From positions 1,178,001 through 1,242,000 of the forward strand of contig NZ_CP152474.1 of the NCBI RefSeq assembly GCF_039727615.1: a stretch of DNA of 64,000 bases, in the 5' to 3' direction. Below the pieces are notes generated by a model. It did no database searches. It had not been told where the DNA came from and was given only the letters and a program-made list of their open reading frames with translations. Shown here in pieces: positions 29,068 through 37,168 of the stretch (its first letter is position 1; each line of letters begins with the position of its first letter). This DNA comes from Leclercia sp. S52. Lineage in GTDB: Bacteria > Pseudomonadota > Gammaproteobacteria > Enterobacterales > Enterobacteriaceae. The position numbers were made by a program, and so were the translations under genes.

Positions 29068-29152
29068 GCCGGGTGGCGGCTACGCCTTACCCGGCCTACA
29101 AAACCGCCGTGACAAGATTTTGTAGGCCCGTGCAAGCGCAGCGCCGCCGGGC
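29068..29152. repeat. REP pair (BIME)
   Basis: Two oppositely oriented REP units lie at 29068-29099 (GCCGGGTGGCGGCTACGCC...) and 29122-29152 (GTAGGCCCGTGCAAGCGCAG...). They stand between the convergent cold-shock-domain gene and the ABC transporter operon. Confidence 0.85.
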
Positions 29153-29159
29153 AATGCTC

Positions 29160-29864
29160 CTATTTCATCCGATGTTTACCTGCATTTAAGGCCTCACGGT
29201 TAAAGAAACGCTGGATCACACCTCCCGCCATAAACGCCGCCCGATCTGACATATGGGCGATCACATCCGCATCATGGCTTACCAGCAGATAGGTCATCCC
29301 GTGCTGCTGTTTCAGGCGATTCAGCAAGTTGAGGATCTCCGCCTGCACCGACATATCCAGCGCCGAGGTGGGCTCATCCAGCAGCAGAAGCTGCGGACGT
29401 AACAATAGCGCCCGGGCAATCGCCACGCGCTGACGCTGTCCGCCGGAGAGCTGGTGGGGATAGCGTTTGCCCGCGTCGACAGCTAGCCCCACCTGCTGCA
29501 GCGCCTCCGCCACCTTTTCCGCGATCTGCGTTTCGCCGTGGATCTGTAACGGCTCCGCCAGGGTACGAGAAATGGTGTGGTTCGGATGCAGCGAGGCCCA
29601 GGGATCCTGAAACACCATCTGCACGTTGCGGCGCAGCGAGCCGGTGAAGCGCGCACCGGGCTGGAGCCTGTCGCCCAGCACCTGAATGTTGCCGTGCCAC
29701 TGGCGCTGGAGCCCCGCCAGTACCCGCAGAATGGTCGATTTCCCGCAGCCCGATTCACCAATCAGGCTGAAGGTTTCGCCCTGCTCAATGGCAAAGCTGG
29801 CGGCTGAGACCGCCGTTTTCTCCCCGAAGATCACCTGCAGTTGATCCACATTAACGAGTGCCAT
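29160..29864 (-). CDS. Peptide/nickel-type ABC transporter ATPase (OppF/DppF-like)
   Basis: The 234-residue ATPase has Walker A GESGCGKST, Q-loop MVFQDPWASLHP, signature LSGGQRQRVAIARAL, Walker B LLLLDEPTSALD and the switch His in LLVSHDADVI. It starts at 29864 (MALVNVDQLQV), overlapping the end of the preceding ATPase gene by 14 bases. The upstream reading frame is a shadow of that gene. It is short for an OppF-type protein, which usually carries a longer C-terminal oligopeptide domain. It is the last gene of the operon and pairs with the other ATPase to power import. Confidence 0.9.
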   Translation of the reverse strand: MALVNVDQLQVIFGEKTAVSAASFAIEQGETFSLIGESGCGKSTILRVLAGLQRQWHGNIQVLGDRLQPGARFTGSLRRNVQMVFQDPWASLHPNHTISRTLAEPLQIHGETQIAEKVAEALQQVGLAVDAGKRYPHQLSGGQRQRVAIARALLLRPQLLLLDEPTSALDMSVQAEILNLLNRLKQQHGMTYLLVSHDADVIAHMSDRAAFMAGGVIQRFFNREALNAGKHRMK

Positions 29865-30688
29865 GAGGTTCCTCCTTCCAGGGCTGAGAGCGGTCGAGCG
29901 TCGGCAGCATCTGCCCGTAGGTGCTGGCATCCGGGCGGCAGGTCCACAGCGTCTGCGTGTAGGGATGGGTGGCCTGAGAAAGCTGACTTGCCGCCATCTC
30001 ATCGACCTTTTCGCCCTGATACATCACCAGCACGCGATCGCAATGTTCCGCCACCAGGGGCAGATCGTGGCTAATTAGCAGCATCGCCATCTGACGTTGT
30101 GCGCACTGCTCCACCAGCAGCTCAAGGATTTGATTCCGCAGGCGGGCGTCGAGGGCAGAGGTAGGTTCATCGGCAATCAGCACCCGAGGATTGTTAATAA
30201 GCGCAATGGCGATCATCACTCGCTGGCCCATGCCGCCGGAGAGTTCCCCCCGGATAACGACTCAGCACCGCGTCGCTCAGGCCCACGGCGTGGATCAATT
30301 CGCGGATGCGGTCCAGCCGCTCCCGGCGCGACAGTTTCTGGTGCAGGGTTAACGCTTCATCCAGCTGCGCCTGCACGTTTTTCACCGGGTTGAGGGCGTA
30401 GCGCGGATCCTGAAGCACCATCGCAATCTCGTTGCCGCGCAGCTGACGCCAGCCGCGCGGCGACAGGGTGGTGAGATCGTGACCCAGCACGTTGAGCGTC
30501 TGTGCGCTGACCCGGCCCGGTTTGCGCACCAGCCCCATCAGCGCCCGGGCGGTCATTGACTTGCCCGAGCCGGACTCGCCGACCAGCGCCAGCCGTTCAT
30601 TGCCCAGGGTAAAGCTGACATTATTCACTACCCGCGCGGCGGGATAATCAATCGTCAGGGAATCAACAATAATGCGGGGTTCAGTCAT
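29851..30688 (-). pseudogene. Peptide/nickel-type ABC transporter ATPase (OppD/DppD-like), frameshifted
   Basis: Walker A is GESGSGKSM, the Q-loop MVLQDPRYALNP, the signature LSGGMGQRVMIAIAL and Walker B VLIADEPTSALD. The frame breaks at six Cs on the plus strand (30246-30251, Gs on the coding strand). With five, the text reads RYPGELSGGMGQRV without interruption, giving about 278 residues. The break lies exactly at the signature motif, so a real mutation would destroy the ATPase and the transporter. It overlaps the upstream permease gene by eight bases, as in an intact operon. Confidence 0.88.
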
Positions 30689-31514
30689 GTTGTGGCTCCA
30701 GCACGTCGCGCAGGCCGTCGCCCAGCAGGTTAAAGGCCAGGCTGGCGATCAGGATCGCCCCGCCCGGAATGGCGGCAATCCACCACTGATCGAAAATGAC
30801 CTGCATCCCGTCAGCGATCATCGCTCCCCACTCCGCCATTGGCGGACGCGCCCCGAGTCCGAGGAACCCCAGCCCGGCCGCCGCCAGAATAATTCCGGCC
30901 AGATCCAGCGCCAGGCGCACGATGGCCGACGGCAGACACAGCGGCAGAATATGCCCCAGCAGCAGGCGAAAACCGCGGATGCCCATCATCTCGGCCGCCG
31001 CCAGATAGTCGCTGTGGCGCAGACGCTGGATCTCACTGCGCGCCTGACGAGCGTAGGCCGGCCACGTGGTTAAGGCCAGCGCCAGCGCGCCGTTGACCAG
31101 CCCCGGGCCGAGCATGGCGACAAAGGCAAAGGCGAGGATAAGGCGCGGCATCGACATCACCACGTCGGTAAAGCGCATAAATATCCGCTCCAGCCAGCCG
31201 CCGTAGTAGCCGGACAAAATCCCCACCAGCAGGCCCGCGGGCAAGGTAATAACCGTCACTAAAGCCACCAGCCCCAGCGCCGGACGGCTGCCGTAGATCA
31301 GTCTGGAGAGCAGGTCACGCCCGTAGCTGTCGGTGCCAAACCAGTGTTGGACATTCGGCGGCTGCAGTCGTGCAGCGGCGTCCTGCCAGTTCGGATCCAG
31401 CGGCGCCAGCCACGGGGCAAACAGCGCCACCAGCAGCAGCAGGGTAATGATGACCAGCCCGCAAAATGCCGCCGGCGAGCGGCGCAGACGACGTAAAAAC
31501 AGATAAAACGGCAT
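30681..31514 (-). CDS. Peptide/nickel-type ABC transporter permease (DppC-like)
   Basis: The 277-residue inner-membrane protein has about six helices. The N-terminal OppC-type signature (FLRRLRRSPAAFCGLVII) and FGTDSYGRDLLSRLIYGSR are typical of DppC/OppC permeases. The EAA cytoplasmic loop (EMMGIRGFRLLLGHILP) contacts the ATPases. It shares one base with the stop of the upstream permease gene (TGATG), indicating coupled translation. Confidence 0.92.
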   Translation of the reverse strand: MPFYLFLRRLRRSPAAFCGLVIITLLLLVALFAPWLAPLDPNWQDAAARLQPPNVQHWFGTDSYGRDLLSRLIYGSRPALGLVALVTVITLPAGLLVGILSGYYGGWLERIFMRFTDVVMSMPRLILAFAFVAMLGPGLVNGALALALTTWPAYARQARSEIQRLRHSDYLAAAEMMGIRGFRLLLGHILPLCLPSAIVRLALDLAGIILAAAGLGFLGLGARPPMAEWGAMIADGMQVIFDQWWIAAIPGGAILIASLAFNLLGDGLRDVLEPQHD

Positions 31515-32536
31515 CAGCGCACCCTTGGGTCAGTGAACCGTACCAGCAGGTCGGTCAGGTTATTGATCAGCACGAAACAGACGCCGATAAGCAGCGTCCC
31601 GCCCATGATGGCGGTGGTATCTCCGGCGAACAGGGCGGTGGTGAGGTAGCGACCGATCCCCGGCCAGGAGAACACGGTCTCGGTTAACACTGCCCCTTCC
31701 AGCATGCTGGTGTAGGCCAGCGCAATGACGGTGAGCAGGGTGCTGCGAATATTGGGCAGCACGTGACGCAGCAGGATGGTCATCTCGCCCGCCCCTTTGG
31801 CCCGCGCCAGCAGGATGTACTCTTTGTTCATCTCGCTCAGGCACGCCGAGCGGGTCAGACGGGTGATGCTCGCCAGCGAATAGTAGGCCAGCAGCAGCAC
31901 CGGCAACACCAGATGGCTGGCGGCGTTTTTAAAGGCCGCCATGTCGCCGGAAAGCCAGGTATCGATCAGCGCAAATCCGCTGCGCGGCTCGACGGTGTAC
32001 TGCCAGATATCGTCCAGCCGACCGGGCCCGGCGCTCCACTGCAGCTTCGCGTAGAACAGCGCCAGCATCAGCAGCCCGAGCCAGAAAATGGGTACCGAGT
32101 TGCCGAGCAGAGTGAGGGTGCGGATAACCATGTCGAGCGGCGAACCGGCAAAGCGTGCGCACAGCACTCCGGCAATGACCCCCAGCAGGGAACCGAGGAT
32201 GAGCGCCAGGGTCGCCAGCTCAAGGGTGGCCGGAAAGGCGTGCAGCAGATCCTGCAGCACCGGCTGCCCGGTGGCGCTGGCGGTACCGAGATCGCCCTGC
32301 GCAAGATTAACCAGATAGTGCCAGAACTGCACCGGCAGCGGCCGATCCAGCCCGAGCTGGTGGCGAACCTGATCGTAGGTGGACTGGCTGGCATGATCGC
32401 CGACGATCTGCAAAACGCGATCGACCGGCGAGAGCGCGGAGAGCGCAAAGGTCACGAGCAAAAGCCCGAGCAGCGTGAGGAACAGGGTCAACAGACCCTG
32501 CAAAACGCGCGTCACGTGGGTGGAGAGAGGGGGCAT
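31514..32536 (-). CDS. Peptide/nickel-type ABC transporter permease (DppB-like)
   Basis: The 340-residue inner-membrane protein starts with a helix (LQGLLTLFLTLLGLLLVTFALSAL cut by charged flanks) and a periplasmic loop with LGLDRPLPVQFWHYL, both typical of DppB/OppB permeases. The EAA loop reads YILLARAKGAGEMTILLRHVLPN. It forms the channel with the DppC-like partner. A REP pair separates it from the binding-protein gene upstream, which may allow more binding protein than permease to be made. Confidence 0.92.
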   Translation of the reverse strand: MPPLSTHVTRVLQGLLTLFLTLLGLLLVTFALSALSPVDRVLQIVGDHASQSTYDQVRHQLGLDRPLPVQFWHYLVNLAQGDLGTASATGQPVLQDLLHAFPATLELATLALILGSLLGVIAGVLCARFAGSPLDMVIRTLTLLGNSVPIFWLGLLMLALFYAKLQWSAGPGRLDDIWQYTVEPRSGFALIDTWLSGDMAAFKNAASHLVLPVLLLAYYSLASITRLTRSACLSEMNKEYILLARAKGAGEMTILLRHVLPNIRSTLLTVIALAYTSMLEGAVLTETVFSWPGIGRYLTTALFAGDTTAIMGGTLLIGVCFVLINNLTDLLVRFTDPRVR

Positions 32537-32571
32537 GGGAATCTCTTGTTGCGGATAGTAACAACGATTTT

Positions 32572-32657
32572 GTAGGCCCGTGCAAGCGCAGCGCCGCCGG
32601 GCGTTCGCTGTATGTGCGGCCTGATGCCGGGTGGCGGCTACGCCTTACCCGGCCTAC
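32572..32657. repeat. REP pair inside the ABC transporter operon
   Basis: REP units in opposite orientation at 32572-32602 and 32626-32657 lie between the binding-protein gene and the first permease gene. In E. coli malE-malF a similar REP pair protects the upstream message and lowers downstream expression. The same effect is likely here. Confidence 0.85.
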
Positions 32658-32699
32658 GTACAGGGGACGCTGTTCGGACTTCCTGACCAACAAAATGAC

Positions 32700-34268
32700 C
32701 TATTTCGTCACTTTATCGTACCAGACCATATCCGCATTCAGCCCCTGCTGATAACCCTTCACGTTATCGCGCACCACAATCTGGGTTTTGCCCTGATCGA
32801 CAAACACGTACGGCGATCTCTGCTGCAGCTGCTCCTGCATCTGCTTATACAGGTCGAGGCGTTTGGCCGGATCCGGCTCAGCGACCGCCGCCAGCGTGGC
32901 TTTGTTCAGCTCCGGGATCTGCCAGCCGTTAAGTCCGGCCACGGTGCTGGATTTACCGTCGTTCCAGGCAAAGGCGCTGGCGTTGGAGTGAGCGTCGAAG
33001 TAGTCCGGGATCCACAGGCGGATAGCGGCCTGATGCTGTTTAGCGCGCACGCGGGCATACACCTGGCTCCCGGCTGCGGGCAGCAGGTCGATCTTCACGC
33101 CGCCCTGGGCAAAGCTCGCCTGCATCGACTGGGCGAGGGTGATAAACGGCGGTTTGTTCTCCACGTCCAGCGTGAAGTGGGCATCTTTGATACCCGCTTT
33201 CGCCAGAATCTCTTTCGCTTTTGCCGGATCAAATTTGAACGGGTTGTTCTCCAGCGCGCCCGGCAGGCCTACCGGCAGGAAGCTCTGGTGGACAAAGTAC
33301 TGGCCTTTCAGCAGATCTTTGGTGATGCCTTCATAATCCACCAGCCAGCGTGACGCTTCCCAGAAGGCCGGGTTGTTCAGCAGCGGGTTGGCGCTGTTAC
33401 CCGCGTTAAATACCAGGTAATTTTGCTCCGCAGAGGGGATACTCAGCACGGTGACGCCCGGTTTGCCATTAAGGGCGCCGACCTGGTCGGCACCGAGATC
33501 GCGGGCGACATCGGCATCACCCTGCTCTATCAGCAGACGACGAGAGGCCGGATCCGGCACGTTTTTGATAATAATGTTTTTCAGCTTCGGCGCGCCGCCC
33601 GGCGCGCTGGCATTGGCTTCCAGTACGATGGCCTGATGCGGCTGATAGACGCGCATTTTATACGCGCCGCTGCCCGCAGAGTGCATCTTCAGCCACGCGT
33701 TGCCCTGGTCTCCGCCCTTCACGTTGGCGGCGACCAGCTTCTCATCCACGATGGAGGCAATCGGCGTAGAGAGAATATTCAGCGCCACCGCCGGACTCAC
33801 GTCCGCCGTCCAGTGCAGTTGCAGGGTGTGGTCATCCACCTTCTTCAGCTGGTTAGCGATGTTGCCTGGCTCCCAGCCCAGCACGTTAAGAATAAAGGCC
33901 GGAGACTTGTTGAGGGTGACGGCACGGGTATAAGAGAAGATGACATCTTCCGGGCGCAGCGGGTTGCCGGATGCAAATTTGGCGTCCGGTTTCAGCTTGA
34001 TGGTCAGGGTTTTTGCTGCCGCATCCGCGTCCCAGCTTTCGGCCAGAATCGGGGTGATTTTTTCCGGGTTATCGCGGTCAGGCTGTACCAGACGTTGATA
34101 CAGGCTGGGGACGGTCTGAATACTGGAGAGTTCGTTGGCTTCGGCCGGGTCAAGGCTCACGATATCATCCAGACCCTGAGCGACCACCAGGGTATCCGGC
34201 GGCGTAGCGGCATGGGCGGTGGCTGATAGCGCAGCCAGCACCAGTAACGGCAGTAGTTTTTTGGTCAT
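32700..34268 (-). CDS. ABC transporter periplasmic substrate-binding protein (SBP_bac_5 family)
   Basis: The 522-residue family 5 binding protein has a signal peptide (MTKKLLPLLVLAALSATAHA, cleaved before ATPPDT). The family's N-terminal pattern DDIVSLDPAEANELSSIQ is followed by ITPILAESWDADAAAKTLTIKL. Relatives bind di- and oligopeptides, nickel complexes, heme or opines. The ligand cannot be inferred. It is the first gene of a five-gene minus-strand operon (binding protein, two permeases, two ATPases). Confidence 0.92.
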   Translation of the reverse strand: MTKKLLPLLVLAALSATAHAATPPDTLVVAQGLDDIVSLDPAEANELSSIQTVPSLYQRLVQPDRDNPEKITPILAESWDADAAAKTLTIKLKPDAKFASGNPLRPEDVIFSYTRAVTLNKSPAFILNVLGWEPGNIANQLKKVDDHTLQLHWTADVSPAVALNILSTPIASIVDEKLVAANVKGGDQGNAWLKMHSAGSGAYKMRVYQPHQAIVLEANASAPGGAPKLKNIIIKNVPDPASRRLLIEQGDADVARDLGADQVGALNGKPGVTVLSIPSAEQNYLVFNAGNSANPLLNNPAFWEASRWLVDYEGITKDLLKGQYFVHQSFLPVGLPGALENNPFKFDPAKAKEILAKAGIKDAHFTLDVENKPPFITLAQSMQASFAQGGVKIDLLPAAGSQVYARVRAKQHQAAIRLWIPDYFDAHSNASAFAWNDGKSSTVAGLNGWQIPELNKATLAAVAEPDPAKRLDLYKQMQEQLQQRSPYVFVDQGKTQIVVRDNVKGYQQGLNADMVWYDKVTK

Positions 34269-34478
34269 AGCGATCCCTGAACGTCTTGTTTTTGATTGTT
34301 TTATAGACCGTTACGTTAGGGGGGGCGGACAGAAATTAGGAAAGTCTTAATTCTGCTTAGCTTATTACCGTAGCGCATAACGAATTATTTATAGTTATTA
34401 GCGGGGTCAGCGGTACCGTTATGCAGGCAATCCTGTATTGTGAAATAACAATCTATTAACAAACAAAAGGGGTAGAGC

Positions 34479-35192
34479 GTGCCGGAAATCAATAAATGGG
34501 GGCAGACCGTTAACGATCCCGTTCCCGGCTGGCAGGGGGCCAGTGTGTTAGAACGTGGCGTACTGGAAGGCCGTTTTTGCCGGCTTGAACCGCTCGATGC
34601 GGTAGAGCATGCGGTGGATCTGTTCGAGGCGTACGCGCTGGGTGACGACAGCGACTGGACCTGGCTTGCCAGCAATCAGCCTGCCAGCGTTGAGGAGACC
34701 GTCGACTGGCTGCAGGGCAAAGTCCAGGATGAGGGCCTGGTGCCCTTTGCGGTTATCGATCGCCGCAGCGAGCGTGCCGTCGGGCTGGTCTGCTATATGG
34801 CGATTGAACAGCAGCTGGGTTCGGTGGAGATAGGTCATGTCACCTGGTCGCGGAAAATGAAAAACAGCCCGCTGGGCACCGAAGCGGTCTGGCTGCTGCT
34901 GAAATACGGTTTTGAACGGGGCTACCGTCGGCTGGAGTGGAAGTGCGATTCGATGAACATTGCCTCGCGTCGGGCCGCCGATCGGCTGGGCTTTACCTGG
35001 GAAGGGCGGCTGCGGCAGAAACTGGTGCGTAAAGGCCGCAACCGCGACAGCGATATGCTGTCGATGATCGACAGCGAATGGCCGAAACGGGACGCGGCCA
35101 TTCGCGGCTGGCTGGCCGCGGATAATTTTGATGCGGAAGGACGGCAAATCAGACGGCTTGAGACGTTTCATGTTCGCCCGGAAACGGCCTGA
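34479..35192 (+). CDS. RimJ/RimL-like GNAT acetyltransferase
   Basis: The 237-residue GNAT of the Acetyltransf_3 type starts at GTG 34479 after AAAGGGG. Features are LEGRFCRLEPLDAVEHAVDLF at the start (the RimJ/RimL entry strand), GHVTWSRKMKNSPLGTEAVWLLL as the CoA region, and LEWKCDSMNIASRRAADRLGF near residue 155. Relatives acetylate ribosomal or other protein N-termini, or small molecules. It lies alone between the divergent ABC operon and the hok/sok repeats. Confidence 0.85.
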   Translation: MPEINKWGQTVNDPVPGWQGASVLERGVLEGRFCRLEPLDAVEHAVDLFEAYALGDDSDWTWLASNQPASVEETVDWLQGKVQDEGLVPFAVIDRRSERAVGLVCYMAIEQQLGSVEIGHVTWSRKMKNSPLGTEAVWLLLKYGFERGYRRLEWKCDSMNIASRRAADRLGFTWEGRLRQKLVRKGRNRDSDMLSMIDSEWPKRDAAIRGWLAADNFDAEGRQIRRLETFHVRPETA

Positions 35193-35337
35193 TTTCCCGG
35201 CAATCTGAACGTATTCCGAAAAGGTTATTTTGCTGGTTAAATATACAGTCAAAAGACGATTTGTTCGACGATACGGGAGTAATATTGCGGCGGGTGCCTG
35301 ATGCTTTCTGAGCTCAGGCAGGTGTGGTGGGACAGAA

Positions 35338-35398
35338 AGCAAAAGCCCCGGAGATGTTTCCATCAACCGGGGCTACCTACCCAAACCTAGACAATTTG
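35338..35398 (-). ncRNA. Sok antisense RNA, intact copy (SokE-like)
   Basis: The minus strand has a promoter with -35 TTGCCT (plus 35423-35428) and -10 TACCAT (plus 35400-35405), 17 bases apart. A terminator hairpin follows: AGCCCCGG/CCGGGGCT (35344-35374) then TTTTGCTTT. The transcript of about 60 bases would overlap the leader just upstream of the hok ribosome site, as type I Sok RNAs do. The ends are estimated. Confidence 0.7.
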
Positions 35399-35432
35399 GA
35401 TGGTAGCCTCTTCTTAGCAAGGAGGCAATGAC

Positions 35433-35585
35433 ATGCTTAACAAGTACGCCTTTGCGGCGATCCTGGTCCTGAGTTTAACGGTGCTGGGAGTCACGTTTCT
35501 GGTTCACGAGCAGTTATGCGAAGTGAGCTTTAAGGAGCGCGATATGGAAGTGAAAGCTGTTCTCGCTTACGAAACGAAGAAGTAG
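35433..35585 (+). CDS. hokE: Hok-family toxic membrane peptide (HokE)
   Basis: The 50-residue type I toxin reads [20 protein letters not shown], then [20 protein letters not shown] and [10 protein letters not shown]. One membrane helix is followed by a periplasmic tail with the family's conserved Cys and the ending KAVLAYE.KK, close to E. coli HokE ([20 protein letters not shown]...). Hok peptides depolarise the inner membrane. AGGAGG precedes an overlapping short ORF at 35428, which could play the Mok role. The structured leader and the antisense RNA gene upstream are intact. In E. coli hokE also lies between ybdK and entD. Confidence 0.92.
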   Translation: MLNKYAFAAILVLSLTVLGVTFLVHEQLCEVSFKERDMEVKAVLAYETKK

Positions 35586-35647
35586 CGGTACGCGGGGAGC
35601 AATCCCCGCCTATCCATTTGTCGGTTTGGTTCGGGCACCCGTTTATT

Positions 35648-35685
35648 TGCCCCGTCTGGTGATGAGTCAGGCGGGGCATTTTTAT
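35648..35685 (+). terminator. Terminator of the intact hok transcript
   Basis: TGCCCCG pairs with CGGGGCA within a longer imperfect stem (TGCCCCGTCTG...CAGGCGGGGCA), followed by TTTTTATTT. A smaller hairpin (GCGGGGAGCAATCCCCGC) lies between the hok stop and this terminator. Confidence 0.85.
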
Positions 35686-35689
35686 TTAT

Positions 35690-35930
35690 TAAATTGCCAA
35701 CCTAAACGTATTCTGAAAGAGAGTTTTAACTGGTTAAATATACAGCTAAAAGGCGATTTTTTCGACGGTACGGGAGTAATATTGCGGCGGGTGCCTGATG
35801 CTTTCTGAGCTCAGGCTGGTGTGGTGAGTCAGAAAGCAAAAGCCCCGGAGATGTTTCCATCAACCGGGGCTACCTACCCAAACCTAAGCAATTTGGATGG
35901 TAGCCTCTTCTTAGCAGGGAGGCAATGACA
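35690..35930 (+). repeat. Second hok/sok leader, duplicated and cut off at the hok start
   Basis: This stretch repeats the leader of the intact hok copy almost base for base (35200-35432), including the GCTTTCTG/CAGAAAGC and AGCCCCGG/CCGGGGCT stems. Identity ends exactly at GAGGCAATGACA; the base after it differs and the hok coding part is missing. The matching 3' part resumes at 37549. The second copy has therefore been split by an insert. Confidence 0.9.
35835..35895 (-). ncRNA. Orphan Sok antisense RNA, second copy
   Basis: The promoter (-35 TTGCCT at plus 35920-35925, -10 TACCAT at plus 35897-35902, 17 bases apart) and the terminator hairpin (35841-35871) are both preserved. The toxin it should control has been interrupted. 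If expressed it could still pair with the mRNA of the intact copy, since the target is nearly identical. The ends are estimated. Confidence 0.6.
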
Positions 35931-36020
35931 GACACAATAAGTGTTAGCATCAGGCTTGGACTAGTTAAGATCGAGAGGAGAAATTGATATAGCTAACTCG
36001 TGCAGTCAATAGGGAGAGTT

Positions 36021-36182
36021 TCAGTTACTCTTGTTTGACCGGCATTCTCTGCACCAGCTTTGGTTTGTCGCACCTGACGGAAGCGTCCTGAAACCAAAAA
36101 GGGTTTGTAGTTCTCCTGATGTACGCGCCGTTTTCTTTTTGCAATTAGGACAGGTGTGAGGGAGATTTACCATTCCGGCCAT
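36021..36182 (-). CDS. Small zinc-ribbon-like protein, 53 aa
   Basis: The ORF reads MAGMVNLPHTCPNCKKKTAR, then TSGELQTLFGFRTLPSGATN and QSWCRECRSNKSN. Two CxxC pairs (CPNC near residue 11 and CREC near 44) would bind one zinc ion. The basic residues suggest nucleic-acid or protein contact. GAAGGAAAC lies seven bases before the ATG. It is on the minus strand inside the AT-rich insert. Phage- and plasmid-borne proteins of this kind are common, but I cannot name a family. Confidence 0.65.
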   Translation of the reverse strand: MAGMVNLPHTCPNCKKKTARTSGELQTLFGFRTLPSGATNQSWCRECRSNKSN

Positions 36183-36726
36183 TTTTGTTTCCTTCTGTAG
36201 AGGAAGATGGGTTACCCGTTAGTTGAAAAACGCATTCACGACACCCGGTGGGCGGCGTAGATTCATCACTGATTAAAAAGGGTAAAGAATTGATAACTCA
36301 TTTTAAGGGAGTTACCGTTTTTTCTGCATCTCTGAATGCTCACTTTTTGACTTATTATCTTCAGGTTTTATTTTAGATGTACATCCTGTTTTTGACGTGC
36401 TACAAAAAAATTCATGCTGTTTATTATGTCGGATATTTTCTTAGTGTCGATAACAAGGCGTGATGATTTGCACTTATTAAACTGATCATGGTCATAAATT
36501 TGATTGTTTTTTGCTGGTTTTTTAAAGTAGTTACATCAATTTTGAATTATTAACAGTTGATATAAATGGGCGAAGCTATGTGTTATTTGTAAGATATTCT
36601 TATGGGTTCCCATCTAACTTCCTGAACAAGAAAAAATATAAAGTATTAGTAATTTATGACGATAACTAACTTGTTATAACTATTGAATTTATCTGGTTGC
36701 TATCATTTAATAAGAAGGAATTGGAA
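36183..36726. other. AT-rich non-coding stretch in the insert
   Basis: Beyond the ribosome site of the minus-strand small gene there is only A/T-rich sequence with a few very short reading frames (for example 17 codons from 36207). It probably holds the promoter of the glycine-zipper genes, but no box is convincing. Confidence 0.5.
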
Positions 36727-37023
36727 ATGGCAAATTGCCCAAAATGTAGATCCGACAATGTTGCAGAACGAAATTTAGGTAAAAAGACTGGCGGTGTTGT
36801 TGGCGGTATCGGTGGAGCATTAGGTGGTGCTTCCGCAGGCGCTGCTGTTGGCTCTGTCATCCCGGGTGTCGGTACGGCGATTGGCGCTGTTGTGGGTGGT
36901 TTAATTGGACGATTTGCGGCTGCTTCTGCAGGTGCAGTTGCTGGTGCTACAACGGGCGCTGCGCTGGATGGTCTTGTTTTTGATAAATATATTTGTCGCG
37001 ACTGCGAACACACTTTTGACTAA
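36727..37023 (+). CDS. Zinc ribbon split by a glycine-zipper membrane domain, 98 aa
   Basis: Residues 1-15 carry the first zinc knuckle (MANCPKCRSDNVAERN) and residues about 87-98 the second (YICRDCEHTFD). Between them is a stretch of about 60 residues, hydrophobic and full of GxxxG and GG repeats (GGVVGGIGGALGGASAGAAV, then GTAIGAVVGGLIGRFA). This is a glycine-zipper helical hairpin likely to insert into or oligomerise at a membrane. AAGGAA precedes ATG 36727. The zinc site would clamp both ends of the hairpin. It is followed after 145 bases by a second glycine-rich protein. Function unknown. Confidence 0.75.
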   Translation: MANCPKCRSDNVAERNLGKKTGGVVGGIGGALGGASAGAAVGSVIPGVGTAIGAVVGGLIGRFAAASAGAVAGATTGAALDGLVFDKYICRDCEHTFD

Positions 37024-37168
37024 TTAGAATTATTTACCTTCAAAGAATGCAATTATCTTTTTCGAAAAAATGTTAAGTGACGAACATAGTTTCGATGTTT
37101 TATCTGCGATACATCTCATCAATAACTAATTTCCTTGTCTAACTATTTAATTTTCTAAAGGTGATGAT

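Noticed and set aside
29864..30002. N-terminal extension of the second peptide ABC ATPase
   Set aside because: The Arg/Pro-rich extension lies in the coding region of the preceding ATPase in another frame; the Met at 29864 begins the conserved domain.
36207..36260. 17-codon frame with a GAGGA site in the insert
   Set aside because: Too short and without features; it overlaps the leader of the minus-strand small gene.
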